Shown: positions 42,070-55,801 of the stretch, one piece after another | How positions within the stretch are numbered: position 1 is the first letter of the stretch | How the letters are laid out: the number at the start of each line of letters is the position of its first letter | NCBI RefSeq assembly: GCF_021535135.1 | Contig: NZ_CP091036.1 | Coordinates: 2,232,001 to 2,296,000 of the forward strand | Direction: 5' to 3' | DNA from: Antarcticibacterium sp. 1MA-6-2 | GTDB taxonomy: Bacteria > Bacteroidota > Bacteroidia > Flavobacteriales > Flavobacteriaceae | Length of the DNA: 64,000 nt | Program-made: the position numbers and the translations under genes | The notes under the pieces: model-generated | What the model was told of the DNA's origin: nothing | The model's database searches: none | Seen by the model: the letters and a program-made list of their open reading frames with translations, nothing else

Positions 42070-43033
42070 TTAAAAACGGTAATGTACCCCGAGATTAGCA
42101 TTAAAGAAATTGCTGGCGGTAAACATGGTGCTGATTTTAAAATTATCGAAGTAATAATTAAATCCCAGGTCTCCTTTAAACTTGGTGCCGCTCCCACTTA
42201 TTCCGGTTAAAGCAGTGTTTAGTTGAGATAGGTATTCACCACTCCCACCCATTTCGTAATCAAAACTTGAGGCCGTGACACCCAGGGCTCCAAATACTTC
42301 AAAATTCCCATAAAGTCTTGAACCAAGGGCCTGGAAAAGCCAAAGATCGGCACTAACATCTATTCGGTTAAGGTCCAGTAAAAGAGGAATAGTAATTTGA
42401 TTGAAAGCATAATCAGCATTAAAATTACTATATGTTATCACACCTGAAAATTGGAAATCCTCAGCATTGTATCTTCTCTCATAATATTGGGTAAAATTGT
42501 GCTTAATTCCAATTCCATAAGTACTAAAACCCACATCGTTTACCGTTATGGAAGGAAGAAACCTTATTGTCACTTCACTGGAGTATGGTAATCCAATAGT
42601 GACCTGAGGGTATGGATGCATAATCATGCTTTTGTCTAATCCATTAATTGCATCAAAAGAAAAGCTTTGATTAAAAATTTCTCCTTCAAAAACAGCATCT
42701 GTTTCACCTCCAAATACCGTAGGCAGTACCGCATTTTCACTACCCCTGAATTTCAGAATTGAAAAATCTCTGTTTGATGATAATTTTTGTTGTTTCCCAT
42801 CAGGAATAAATACAGCGTTCCCGTGTACTGATACTTCAAATTTCCATTTGTCAAGAGTTCTTCCCGAGGTAAACCAACTAAGCACTGGATTGCAAAGCAG
42901 CAGCTTCAGCTCCCGGGGTAGCAAAGTTGTTGGCCACCTTTAGCATATCGTTTATTAAATTGTCTACTTGGTCCTGAGCGTTTGCTGTGTAGGTCACCAG
43001 CAACAAAAGCATAAGCTGAAATATTTTTTTCAA
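42070..43033 (-). CDS. DUF6588-like secreted beta-barrel protein (one apparent frameshift)
   Basis: About 320 residues. Reading upstream past the break at 42877-42883 (GCTTAGT for GCCGGT; SSAGWFTSGRTLDKW expected) reaches a clear signal peptide starting at a TTG at 43033: MKKIFQLMLLLLVTYTANAQ. The rest is rich in beta strands and ends NFFNANLGVHYRF, with a terminal aromatic typical of outer-membrane barrels. I recognise it as the flavobacterial DUF6588-type family; function unknown. Confidence 0.75.
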
Positions 43034-43108
43034 GGTATAGATTTTAGAGTTGGGGTAAAAATAATAAAAATACTTACTTACAGAAGAAATTTAGAGGTAA
43101 GGAAGAAA

Positions 43109-43148
43109 ATAAAAAATGCCCCAGAACACTTCGTGTTTTGGGGCATTA
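43109..43148 (-). terminator. gyrB terminator
   Basis: AATGCCCCAGAACAC and GTGTTTTGGGGCATT (about 43115-43147) form a long stem with a TTCG-like loop, with a T-run on the minus strand. Confidence 0.85.
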
Positions 43149-43169
43149 TATCTTTAAAAGCTTTTTTAA

Positions 43170-45728
<2,559 letters not shown>

Positions 45729-46289
45729 ATGAAAAAATTAATGTTATTGGCGATTGCAATTTTTGCCTTGCAAACTAATTCAATTGCACAGGAAACTAAA
45801 CAGGAAGGGCCTAACTTTCCAAAGATCGATGCCAGCCCAATGGATTTAGTTATTTATCGAAATGCCGATGATAAGGCAATAGCCCGGGTTATTTATAGCC
45901 GTCCACAAAAACGGAATCGTGAAGTATTTGGCAAACTTGTACCTTTTGGTGAAGTTTGGAGAACTTATGCAAATGAGGCGACAGAGCTTACTTTATACCA
46001 GGACATGAAAGTGGCAGATGAAACTGTGAAAGCAGGCACTTATACAATTTATACAATTCCTAATGAAAAGGAGTGGACTATTATTTTAAATAACCGAATT
46101 CACACCTGGGGTGCTTACGAATATACAGATAAAGAAGACCTTGTAAGAATAAAAGTACTTATTAGGAATTCACCAACTTCTATAGAGTCCTTTTCGATGG
46201 CTTTTGAACCAAATGAGAATGGAGCAAACCTTCTTATGGGTTGGGATGACAAATATGTCTCTGTACCTTTTAAGGCAACTGGTAAGTAA
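45729..46289 (+). CDS. DUF2911 secreted protein
   Basis: 186 residues. Signal peptide MKKLMLLAIAIFALQTNSIAQ, then a DUF2911 domain (ARVIYSRPQKRNREVFGKLVPFGEVWRTYANEATELTLYQDM). The family is common in Bacteroidota, is periplasmic, and has no known function. Monocistronic with a strong downstream terminator. Confidence 0.88.
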   Translation: MKKLMLLAIAIFALQTNSIAQETKQEGPNFPKIDASPMDLVIYRNADDKAIARVIYSRPQKRNREVFGKLVPFGEVWRTYANEATELTLYQDMKVADETVKAGTYTIYTIPNEKEWTIILNNRIHTWGAYEYTDKEDLVRIKVLIRNSPTSIESFSMAFEPNENGANLLMGWDDKYVSVPFKATGK

Positions 46290-46308
46290 CAAAGTATAAC
46301 ATAAAGAT

Positions 46309-46346
46309 AGGGGTGGTTAAACAAGTTTTAATCACCCCTCTTTTTT
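46309..46346. terminator. Bidirectional terminator between DUF2911 gene and queE
   Basis: AGGGGTGGTTAAA and TTTAATCACCCCT form a 13-bp stem with one mismatch, followed by a T-run, between convergent genes. Confidence 0.85.
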
Positions 46347-46987
46347 ATGGGATGTTTAAATATTTATGAGTTTGTAAAGACACCTTCCATTGTGGATTTT
46401 TCATCACGTAATCAACAATTAAAGGAATCATTTTATCTCTCTTACTCCATTCGGGTTGTAAATAGAGAATGCAGTTATCATTTACTTTTGCAGCTTGTTC
46501 TTCAGCAAATATAAAATCATGCGAGTTAAAAACGATAACCTTTAGTTCATTGGCAACTGCATAAACTTCCTCTGTGGGAAGCTTTATCTTTTTAGGCGAT
46601 AAGCAAACCCAATCCCAGGTGCTTAGTTAATTTATACGCTCCCGAGGTTTCTATATGAACCTTGCAACCCCTGCTTTTTAATCTTGACGTAAGCGGGCCC
46701 ATATCCCAGGTTAATGGTTCACCGCCCGTAATAACTATTGTACTGCTATGAGCCGCGGCATCCGCCACCATCTCATCTATTCCAGTAGGAGGATGTAATT
46801 GTGCATTCCAGCTTTCCTTGACATCACACCAATGACAGCCTACATCACAGCCTCCTACCCTAATGAAATAAGCAGCAGTCCCTTTATGGAAGCCTTCTCC
46901 CTGTATTGTGTAAAATGCTTCCATCAATGGCAGCATAAGTCCCTCATCTACCAGCTCTTGTATATCCTGTGTAACCATAGCGTGCAA
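46345..46987 (-). CDS. queE: 7-carboxy-7-deazaguanine synthase QueE (one apparent frameshift)
   Basis: A radical-SAM enzyme of queuosine/7-deazaguanine synthesis, making CDG from carboxytetrahydropterin. GGCDVGCHWCDVKESW holds the CxxxCxxC iron-sulfur motif and TGGEPLTWD the SAM motif. The frame breaks at 46621-46627 (ACTAAGC for ACCGGC); the rest then reads TWDWVCLSPKKIKLP and ends HKYLNIP at 46345. About 214 residues, the normal size. Confidence 0.9.
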
Positions 46988-47127
46988 AGATAATGAATAT
47001 CCTAAAGCTTAACGGGAAATCTTCCTTTCAATGAGGTGTTCATTTTTATTAAACCATTTAAAGAAATTTAGTAAGATTTTAAAATAGAAATTCGAAGAAT
47101 AAGCTTAAACTGCCACAAAACTGCCCC

Positions 47128-48444
47128 ATGATAAAGAACCAACTTCAAATATTATTTGTTGCCAACCTTTTATTTTACCTCTTTTTACCCAATATTTCAA
47201 ATGCCCAATCTCCAGATTCACATTTTGAAAACGCTGAAGCTTTCCAACAGGGATTTTCAGGCCTTGTTGTAAAAGACCTGGAAACTGATGAAATAGTTTA
47301 TGAGCGATTAGGAGATAAATATTTTACTCCTGCTTCTAATGTAAAGTTATTGACCTTCTACGCCGGACTCAAAATTTTAGAAGATTCTGTTCCAGGTCTC
47401 AAGTACTGGACAAATAATGATTCTCTTATTTTCACCGGGACAGGGGATCCTTCTTTTCTCAATCCTGAATTACCACAATCTGATATCCTTGCATTCCTGA
47501 AGAACAGAAAAGAAAAGCTGTTTTACCTTCCAGCTTCAAAAATTGAAAAACATTACGGTCCCGGCTGGGCCTGGGATGATTATAACTCCTCCTACTCTCC
47601 TGAACGATCTGATTTTCCTATATATGGTAATCTTGTAAGTTTTGGTGCAGTTTCTTCACGGAGGGTTCCCGTGGTTTATCCCCGGGTTTTTCAGGATTCA
47701 ATCGTCCTTAAAAATTTTTATGGTCAGCGGTCCGGAATTGAAAGAGATTTATATAAGAACTACTTCACCTACTATTATGTTCCTGTCCTTCCCAGGCAGT
47801 CGGCATCCAGGCTGCCATTTCGGTATTCTCCCGAACTTCTGGTAAAATTATTAAGTGATGTAGTTGAGAAAGAAATAAAGATCCTGAACACTTTACCTCC
47901 CAAGGCCGGAGAACCCCAGATAAAAATGAGCGTTCCTACGGACAGCCTTTATAAAAGAATGCTACAGGACAGTGATAATTTTATTGCTGAGCAAATTCTC
48001 TTGTTAAGCTCAAATAAACTTAAAAACACCTTTGATGCAGACATTGCCATAGATCATATCCTAAAAAAAACTTTAAAGGATCTACCAGATAAAATTTATT
48101 GGGTTGACGGTTCAGGATTGTCCCGATACAATTTAATGACTCCCCGTTCCATGGTCGCTTTACTGGATAAAATTGCCGATGAAGTGGAAACAGAAAGGCT
48201 TTTTCACCTGCTGGCCACCTATGGGAAAACAGGAACTATAAGAAATTATTACCACGCCCGGCAGCCTTACATTTTTGCCAAAACCGGGACTTTATTGCAC
48301 AACCACAGCATGAGTGGATATTTAAAAAGTAAAAGCGGGAAAATTCTGGCCTTCAGTTTTATGAACAGTAATTTTGTAGTTCCCACCAGAGAAATTAAAA
48401 GAGAAATGGAAAAAATCCTCAGGGATATCTATAACAGATATTAA
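47128..48444 (+). CDS. dacB: PBP4-type D-Ala-D-Ala carboxypeptidase (S13), copy 1
   Basis: 438 residues, signal peptide ending NAQ. S13 motifs: SxxK in PASNVKLLTFY, SxN in [12 protein letters not shown] in FAKTGTLLHNHSMSGY. It trims or hydrolyses peptidoglycan cross-links in the periplasm. Here the KTG codons are AAAACCGGG, so no RCCGGY occurs and the gene is intact, unlike its paralogue at 50838-52161. About 3.7 kb separates the two starts. Confidence 0.92.
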   Translation: MIKNQLQILFVANLLFYLFLPNISNAQSPDSHFENAEAFQQGFSGLVVKDLETDEIVYERLGDKYFTPASNVKLLTFYAGLKILEDSVPGLKYWTNNDSLIFTGTGDPSFLNPELPQSDILAFLKNRKEKLFYLPASKIEKHYGPGWAWDDYNSSYSPERSDFPIYGNLVSFGAVSSRRVPVVYPRVFQDSIVLKNFYGQRSGIERDLYKNYFTYYYVPVLPRQSASRLPFRYSPELLVKLLSDVVEKEIKILNTLPPKAGEPQIKMSVPTDSLYKRMLQDSDNFIAEQILLLSSNKLKNTFDADIAIDHILKKTLKDLPDKIYWVDGSGLSRYNLMTPRSMVALLDKIADEVETERLFHLLATYGKTGTIRNYYHARQPYIFAKTGTLLHNHSMSGYLKSKSGKILAFSFMNSNFVVPTREIKREMEKILRDIYNRY

Positions 48445-48500
48445 TTTGAAACTACATCCTGAAATTTGCCTTTTGATGGAATTATAAATATTTATGAATT

Positions 48501-49944
48501 TTACTTTCTGATTAGAGCGTTTTTAATCTTTAGCTCCTTATCCTTCAGATTTATAAGAAAGCCATTGATTATGGCATATTCCAAATTTCCAGCCTTTGAG
48601 AGAAAAAAATTGGAGGTTATTCCTTTAGGAGATTTAAAATTCCCGCTTACTAAATTAACAGGATAATGAATATACTTTTCTGCAGGCAGGTTCTTAACTT
48701 TTATAAATGCGTAACCGCTCTTCAGGAAAGAATGAAAATCTAAACTTTTTAGATCTTCCATAGAATATGAGACAGGAGAAACCTTTGGCAGGACAAACTC
48801 ATAACCTGAAGCATCCAGGTTTTCATACCCAAAGCTGGTTCTAAGATCACCACGGTCTACAATTTCACCACTATAATAGAAACTGTTCTTTGCCGGATCT
48901 TCAAGTTCTATTTGATTTATTCCAAGATCGAGTATATATTTTTTGCCCATTAAATTATACGTTAGTCCGGTAATTTTCAGGTCCATAAGCATCCTTTCAT
49001 TCTCCGGAATACTGTCATAGAATCCAAGGTTATTATCATTATATGACATATTTGAAATAGAAAATAATGAAGCGAGAATAATGGTGTAGTTAAGTTTTCT
49101 AATTTCCTGCTTTTCAGTGTCATTTTTTAAACCTCCAGATTCTATTAAGATTGTACTGGTACCCCATTTTTGAATATTATCACCAAACGCCCGGACTTCA
49201 AAATCATCTGCATATTTACCAACCTGTCCCGGAATATACTCCTGCAGTAGACCATTCATTTCCACTATTAATTTTATCGCATTTCCCCTAACCTCATTAA
49301 TTGATTTTTCGTAGTCGTAAGGAGGAGCGAGAAAAGAGATTGTTGCAGGCTTACCTAGTTAACCCAACATTGTAATATTTACTCTGGTCATGAAGATTAA
49401 AACCAAATTCAGGCTTAATACTGTCTCTTACTCTTTTCAAAGTTTGACTTTCCGGCGACTGGAGACGCAAGGCATCGCGGTTTAGATCTATATTAAGTGT
49501 GTTTCTACGTTCAAACCTTTCAGCTCCATCGGGATTTACCATTGGAAGAAAATGCAGGCGAACATTTTTTAATAATTCCTGTTTTTCCTCCTCGAATCCT
49601 TCACTTCTTAAAAAATTAAAAATATCAAAGAGAGCCATTGTAGCTGTAGACTCATCTCCATGCATTTGTGACCATAAAAAGATGTTAGTCTTCCCGGTGC
49701 CTGTACTTAGTAAATAAAGCTCTCTTCCTTCGATAGATCTCCCCACTTCTTGCAGGCTAAAAGCAGGGTCCTTTGCAACTTCTTTCAGCTGTTCTTTCAC
49801 CTTGGGATGTTCAAATCTTCTGGTTTTAAATTCGTCAATTTTATACTCCGGATAGGTTTTATAGATTTCTCTGTAAAGATCCTGGACTTGCGAATAACTA
49901 ACATCATTGCAAAGCAATAATAGAAATATAAAAACCTTTTTCAT
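48501..49944 (-). CDS. M14-family zinc carboxypeptidase (one apparent frameshift)
   Basis: About 480 residues. Signal peptide MKKVFIFLLLLCNDVSYSQ; zinc site HxxE in WSQMHGDESTATMALFD and a later His in GFNLHDQSKYYN. The frame breaks at 49353-49359: ACTAGGT is read for ACCGGT (LTGKPATISFLAPP expected). The C-terminal part has a beta-rich domain. In this neighbourhood a role in peptidoglycan-peptide or general peptide degradation is plausible. Confidence 0.85.
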
Positions 49945-49951
49945 CGATTTT

Positions 49952-50614
49952 CTAGTTGCCCGGAAGTGGCCTTAAATTTAAATTTTTCGTCTCCCGCCTT
50001 AACTCTTCCATAAATTTCAAACCGGGATCTACTTTTTTAGTGCGGTAGGAATTATCTTTTTCCAGCCAAAAAGGATGATCTATAAACAACGTATATTCAT
50101 AATGCCCAATGACATATTCCACAGGATGCTTTTTACTGAGGTACTTCACCAAAAAAACATTTGATTTAAGCTGAGCATCGGTTAGTGGGGTTTCAACTGT
50201 TCCTCCCACATTTTCAATACCAATGGCCAGATGGTTAAGCCCTATAACGTGTCTGGCCATTAATGTTTCCGGCATCAGTCGGTAAATCGTTCCATCTCTG
50301 TCTACCAAATAGTGAGCAGAAACATTTAATTTCCCGGCTGACTGAATATCATTTCTTTTTTCTGAAAGATGAACTGGTTTAAAGGTATCAAAAGACTCCT
50401 GCAAAGTCTTTATTTCTGTCCAGTGAATAACAATCATCTTAGGCTCAATTTCCGGAACATCTTTTTTAATTCCGTAATGCTCATCCAGGTATTTTAAACT
50501 CAACTCCTTTCGTTCATCATTAAACTCAATAGGTTTTGAAACCATCTTCGGCAAAACTCTCCCGCTGGAACAGGAAATAAAAATTAAGCAAAATAAGAGT
50601 TTAAGAATTTTCAC
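49952..50614 (-). CDS. N-acetylmuramoyl-L-alanine amidase (Amidase_2) lipoprotein
   Basis: About 220 residues. I choose the GTG near 50614 because it gives a clean lipoprotein signal (KILKLLFCLIFISCSSG); longer frames start from a TTG at 50710 without that logic. The amidase_2 zinc fold is visible: MIVIHWTE, SAHYLVDRDGTIYRL, ARHVIG, IGIENVGG and VIGHYEY. It cleaves the MurNAc-L-Ala bond in peptidoglycan. It ends 7 bases before the M14 gene, so they are co-transcribed. Confidence 0.87.
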   Translation of the reverse strand: MKILKLLFCLIFISCSSGRVLPKMVSKPIEFNDERKELSLKYLDEHYGIKKDVPEIEPKMIVIHWTEIKTLQESFDTFKPVHLSEKRNDIQSAGKLNVSAHYLVDRDGTIYRLMPETLMARHVIGLNHLAIGIENVGGTVETPLTDAQLKSNVFLVKYLSKKHPVEYVIGHYEYTLFIDHPFWLEKDNSYRTKKVDPGLKFMEELRRETKNLNLRPLPGN

Positions 50615-50837
50615 CAGTTCATTATTTTCTGCAGAGAAATTACTACTACCTATAAAACACCCACATAACAAAACATTTAAAATTAAGGCTTTCCAGATCT
50701 TCCTGAACAATTTTATTAAAAATTTTTAATTGTAATATACAATCATCTTATTCTAAAAGTCTGAGAAAAAAATTAAGATGAGGCTATCTATTAATTTATA
50801 AAAAGTAATTTTAAAAGATGTTTTACCATTCACTAAT

Positions 50838-52161
50838 ATGAAACCGAAATTTATCCACAACATACCCATTGTTTTCTTGTTAATTCTCTTCGGATTACTT
50901 TTTTCTTCCTGCTCAACTTCCCGACAAATTGATAAGAAATTTAAAAAGGAGAAGACATTTGAAAAAGGTTTTTCAGGACTTGCAGTTTATGACCTGGAAA
51001 GAGATAAAATGATCTATGAGAGAAACTCAGGTAAATACTTCACCCCGGCTTCAAACACCAAACTTTTTACTTTTTATACCGGGCTTAAGGTTTTAGGAGA
51101 TTCAGTCCCCGGATTAAAATACTTCATTAAAAATGATAGCCTATTCTTCACAGGCACCGGAGATCCTTCGTTATTAAACCCCGATCTACCTGAATCACCT
51201 GTTTTAAATTTTTTAAAAAAACACGAAGAAACGCTCGTTTATGTTGCTCCGCTTTTTGAAGAAGAATATTTTGGTCCTGGTTGGGCCTGGGACGATTATA
51301 ATTCATATTATTCAGTGGAACGAACTGCTTTTCCAATTTATGGGAACAGGGTTCATTTTCAATTTCCTTCAGATAAAAAGAAGCCTAAAGTACTTCCCGG
51401 GATTTTTACAGATTCAGTTTTTGCTGAAGATCTTTCAGAAGAAAATTCCCGCATTACCAGAGAATTAAGCCGTAACAGATTTAGTTATTCTGAAAAGAGA
51501 CCGATTAAAGCTGCTGAACAAAATGTTCCTTTTAAATATTCTTCTTCTTTAATCGTGAAAATGTTAAGTGATACTCTTCAAAAAAAGGTGGGCTTTGTCC
51601 AGGCAATACCTGAAGGTTTTGGGAATGCCCGCACGTTGTATAGTATTCCCGTAGACAGTATGTACAAGACTATGCTGCAGGTGAGCGACAATTTTATTGC
51701 AGAGCAGCTTCTATTACTTTCTGCCGGGAAACTTTCAGATACTTTAAAAGCAGATATTGCTATAAAATATATGCAAAAAAATCACCTTAAAACTCTTCCA
51801 GATGAGATTAAATGGGTGGATGGCTCAGGCCTTTCAAGATACAATTTGTTTACACCAGCATCTGTAGTTGAACTATTAAAGCTAATTTATGAAGAAGTAC
51901 CGCAGGAAAGATTGTTTGATCTATTAGCGGTTGGAGGTGTCTCTGGCACTATTAAAAATAATTACGCTTGAGGTTCTCCACCTTATATATTTGCCAAGAC
52001 TGAGTACTCTCTCCAATAACCACAGTCTTAGCGGATTTTTAAGAGCTAAGTCTGGAAAAATCCTTGCCTTCAGCTTTATGAATAGTAATTATGTAGTTCC
52101 AACTGCGGAAATTAAAAATCAAATGGAGAAGATTCTACGTGAGATCTATGAGGAGAATTAG
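50838..52161 (+). CDS. dacB: PBP4-type D-Ala-D-Ala carboxypeptidase (S13), copy 2 (two apparent lesions)
   Basis: Close paralogue of the protein at 47128-48444, but with a lipoprotein signal (LLFSSCSTS). SxxK is in [11 protein letters not shown] and SxN in VSDNFIAEQ. Near the end there is an in-frame TGA at 51966-51974 (GCTTGAGGT for GCCGGT, a three-base gain) and a frameshift at 51999-52005 (ACTGAGT for ACCGGT) exactly in the KTG motif. Correcting both gives [25 protein letters not shown], matching the paralogue. About 440 residues. Confidence 0.87.
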
Positions 52162-52235
52162 ACCCGGTAGAAAACGAGAAATTCACTATTTCTCTTAATT
52201 TAGCAAATATTGAAGGCTCTAAATAAATTTTAAAA

Positions 52236-53286
52236 ATGCAAAGAAGAAATTTTCTCCAAAACCTGGGAGCGGGCGGCCTCGCAGTTTCCTTTTCATCCTT
52301 TATTGCCCCTTATCAATTCATGGGAAATTCGCAGGACGAGTTACTGCCTAAGAAATTGGAAAAGGGAGACACTATTGGTATTGTTAGCCCTTCAAGTGCC
52401 ATTTTTGAAACAGAAGCTTACGAAATTGCTGTTGAGAATTTTGAGGCGATGGGGTTAAAGGTGAAACTGGGTGAGTTTGTAAAGAATCGGTATGGACATC
52501 TTGCAGGAACTGATGACGAGAGGGCTAACGAATTAAATACTATGTTTCGAGACCCTGATGTAGATGCTGTTATAGCCCTAAGAGGAGGATCTGGTGCAGC
52601 AAGAATATTGGATAAAATAGATTATCAGGCTATAAAGGAAAATCCTAAAATATTCGTTGGCTATAGTGATATTACAGCGATTCATCTTGCAATTTATTCT
52701 AAAACGGGACTGGTAACCTTTCATGCCCCTCTTGCCGTCTCCACCTGGAACAGCTTTAGTTATTCTAGTTTTAGAAAAATTCTTTTTGATGCTGAAGCTG
52801 CTATTTTTGAAAACCCAAAAGAAAAAGGAGATAATCTCACCATCACAAAAAATCGAATTAGAACCATTACTCCGGGTGTGGCCAGGGGAAAATTATTAGG
52901 TGGCAATCTTTCTGTATTAACAGGAATTATGGGTTCACCCTATTTTCCCTCAAACTGGGAAAACAAAATTTTATATCTCGAAGATGTAGGGGAACAAATC
53001 TACGCCGTAGACAGGATGATGTCCCAGTTGCAGCTTGGCGGAGTGTTTGTAAAGATCTCCGGATTTGTATTTGGGAAATGTAGCGATTGCAAGCCCGGCA
53101 GTGGGTATGGTTCCCTTACCTTGGAGGAAGTTATAGATCATTACATCAAGCCGCTAAACATACCTGCATATACAGGAGCAATGATAGGCCATATAGATGA
53201 TAATTCAACAATTCCAAATGGGATTGAAGCCGAAATAAATTCCACCAAAGGAACAATTCAATTGCTACAGCTAAGCGGTGAAATAA
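52236..53286 (+). CDS. LD-carboxypeptidase (S66) (one apparent frameshift at the end)
   Basis: About 350 residues. It starts with a Tat-like signal (MQRRNFLQNLGAGGLAVSF). S66 features: DAVIALRGGSGAARILDKIDY and nucleophile GYSDITAIHLA. It removes the terminal D-Ala from murein tetrapeptides. As read the frame runs to 53360 and overlaps the next gene by 47 bases; restoring GCCGGC at 53270-53276 gives the normal ending IQLLQPAVK and a stop at 53286, removing the overlap. That is independent support for the correction. Confidence 0.88.
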
Positions 53287-53313
53287 CTTGGGCTAATCTT
53301 TTAAGAGCAGAAA

Positions 53314-54840
53314 ATGGAAGAAAAAGAAAAGTTTATCCGGCATATTCGGGAAGGTTATGAATTTAAAGGAGATCATATTTACCTTGGAGCAGCAATGTAT
53401 AAAGGGGAACCTCAGCCAGAAGCACGTGTTAAAATTCCGGTTAAGACGTTGAACAGGCACGGCCTAATTGCCGGAGCTACAGGAACAGGAAAAACAAAAA
53501 CCCTGCAGATACTTGCTGAAAATTTATCAGATATAGGAATCCCCGTACTTTTAATGGATGTAAAAGGTGATCTAAGCGGCATCGCAAAACCTGCTGAAGA
53601 AAATAAGAAGCTAATTGAAAGACACTAGCTTTTAAATTTTGAATTGACCAGCAAGGGATCTCCGGTAGAGATCCTAAGCCTTTCTGAACAACCCGGAGTA
53701 AAGCTGAAAGCGACGGTAAGTGAATTTGGCCCAGTGTTATTAGGAAGGATCCTCGACCTCACTGACACCCAAACCAGCATTCTGGGAATTATCTTCCAGT
53801 ACTGCGACGATACTCACCTACCTCTGCTGGATCTTAAAGACCTTAAAAAAATCCTTGCTTTTGCTACAGAAGAAGGAAAAGAAGAATTTGAAAAAGATTA
53901 CGGAAGGATCTCAAAAGCCTCAACAGGTACTATTCTGCGAAAAATTGTGGCATTAGAGCAGCAGGGAGGTAATCAACTTTTTGGAGAACCCTCCTTTGAA
54001 GTAATGGATCTTGTAAGGAAAACTTCGGAAGGAAAAGGATATGTAAATATTATACGTCTTGATGATATTCAGGATAAACCGAAGATTTTCTCAACCTTTA
54101 TGACCAGCCTGCTGGCTGAAATCTATTCAGAATTTCCGGAAAAAGGAGATGTTGACAAACCTGAACTTGTTCTATTTATTGATGAAGCTCATCTTATCTT
54201 TAAAGAAGCTTCCGGCGCATTAATGGATCAAATGGAAAGTATTATTAAACTAATACGGTCAAAGGGGATTGGAATCTACTTTATTACCCAAAATCCTACG
54301 GACGTTCCTGCAGCAATTCTTAGCCAATTGGGGCTGAAAATTCAACACTCGCTAAGGGCCTTTACCGCAAATGACAGGAAAGCTATAAAATTAACAGCAG
54401 AAAATTATCCACTTTCAGAATATTACGATACCAAAGAAGTACTTGGCTCGTTAGGAATAGGAGAAGCTATAATTTCTGCCCTTGATGAAAAAGGAAGACC
54501 AACACCCCTTGCGGCAACAATGTTACGCGCTCCTATGAGCAGGATGGATATACTTTCACCAGATGAGATAAGCGATATAATTTCCAAATCCCGGCTCGTA
54601 GAAAAATATAACCGGGCAGTAGACAGGGAAAGTGCCTATGAATTATTAAATGCTAAACTCTCACGTGCAGAGCTGGATGAAGCCAAAGAAAAAGCCAGGG
54701 AAGAAAGAAAAGTAGTGACCCGTTCCTCCAAGCCTTCAGGAAGCAGATCTTCCACCCGCCAAAATCCTATTCTTAAAGTACTTACAAGTGCCACTTTTAT
54801 ACGGGGAGTAATGAGCATATTAAACAAAACTTTAAAATAA
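53314..54840 (+). CDS. HerA/DUF853-like ATPase (one in-frame stop as read)
   Basis: 508 residues, helicase HerA-like DUF853 family. Walker [11 protein letters not shown] (about residues 54-63), Walker [13 protein letters not shown], and a sensor region [16 protein letters not shown] lies in frame at 53626-53628 (CACTAGC); replacing ACTAGC (53624-53629) with ACCGGC gives ERHRLLNFEL with no length change, so this lesion is a pure substitution. The C-terminal helix is highly charged. Role unclear; possibly DNA processing. Confidence 0.87.
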
Positions 54841-54853
54841 ATATTAGAAACAC

Positions 54854-55406
54854 ATGTTTAAAAAAATTAGTCTTGCCGCATTAGTTTTATCAATTGCAGT
54901 CGCCTGTGGAGATCATTCAGATCCATACCTGATAGAAGCTACACGAGTAGGACCCTTAACTAAGGAGATAAAGATCAATCAACTGGACTCAATTTTTTCC
55001 AATGATTCTATTGTACGTCATACCTCCGGCAATAAGTTATTGAGTGCCACAAATGATATAGAAATTTATGATAAAGATGGTTCTCCTCTTCTTATTATTG
55101 AGCTAAGTACAACAATTTGATTCTACAAGCACAGTAGGATATATACAAATACTTGATCCACGATTCGAAACAGCCAAAGGCTTAAATACTTCCAGCACGT
55201 TTGGGGATGTGGTTAAAAACTACAGCATTTCCCGCATTGAGAATACTTTAAACTCTGCAGTGGTATTTATTGACGAGTTAAATATTTACCTCACAATTGA
55301 TAAGAAAGAATTACCATCCAGCCTAAGGTTTGATACCGATACCAGAATAACTCCAAATCAAATTCCCGACAATGCCCCAATTAAACATTTTATGATAAGT
55401 TGGTAA
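54854..55406 (+). CDS. Lipoprotein of unknown function (one apparent frameshift)
   Basis: About 184 residues. Lipobox SIAVACGDHS at about residue 18. The frame breaks at 55102-55108 (GCTAAGT for GCCGGT); joined it reads LLIIEPVQQFDSTSTVGYIQILD and continues to IKHFMISW. No domain recognised. It follows the HerA-like gene by 13 bases. Confidence 0.78.
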
Positions 55407-55508
55407 TTATATTATAAACCTGCAGGATCAAGTCTTTAGGAAATGTTAATAGAGTTCCCATTTTGAATACTTTGTCTAACTTTATCATTTAACCAATACA
55501 TTAAACCT

Positions 55509-55715
55509 ATGATTAAGATCTTAGCAGTTATTATGTTAATTGGCGGTGCAATCGCACTAGTAATGGGCGTTCTGGGAATATTTGGAAGTATTGCCTTAAT
55601 GTTCAGCCCCTGGGCTCTGGCCATTTTAGGATTTATCTTTTTTATTGCAGGTATTTCAATGCTCAAATACCGGAAAGATACAGATGAAGTGGCAGCCGAA
55701 CACCAAAACAGATAA
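55509..55715 (+). CDS. Small two-helix membrane protein
   Basis: 68 residues with two hydrophobic helices (about 3-32 and 37-53, ILAVIMLIGGAIALVMGVLGIFGSIALMF and WALAILGFIFFIAGISML) and a charged tail. No family recognised. The hydrophobic pattern and plausible start support a real gene. Confidence 0.6.
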   Translation: MIKILAVIMLIGGAIALVMGVLGIFGSIALMFSPWALAILGFIFFIAGISMLKYRKDTDEVAAEHQNR

Positions 55716-55801
55716 AGCAGAATTAAGGCTATAGAGTAAGATAACACAGGTTAAACCTGATTTTAATCTTATCTTTGTAGCCTTAATTTTTTTCTTCTCT
55801 T

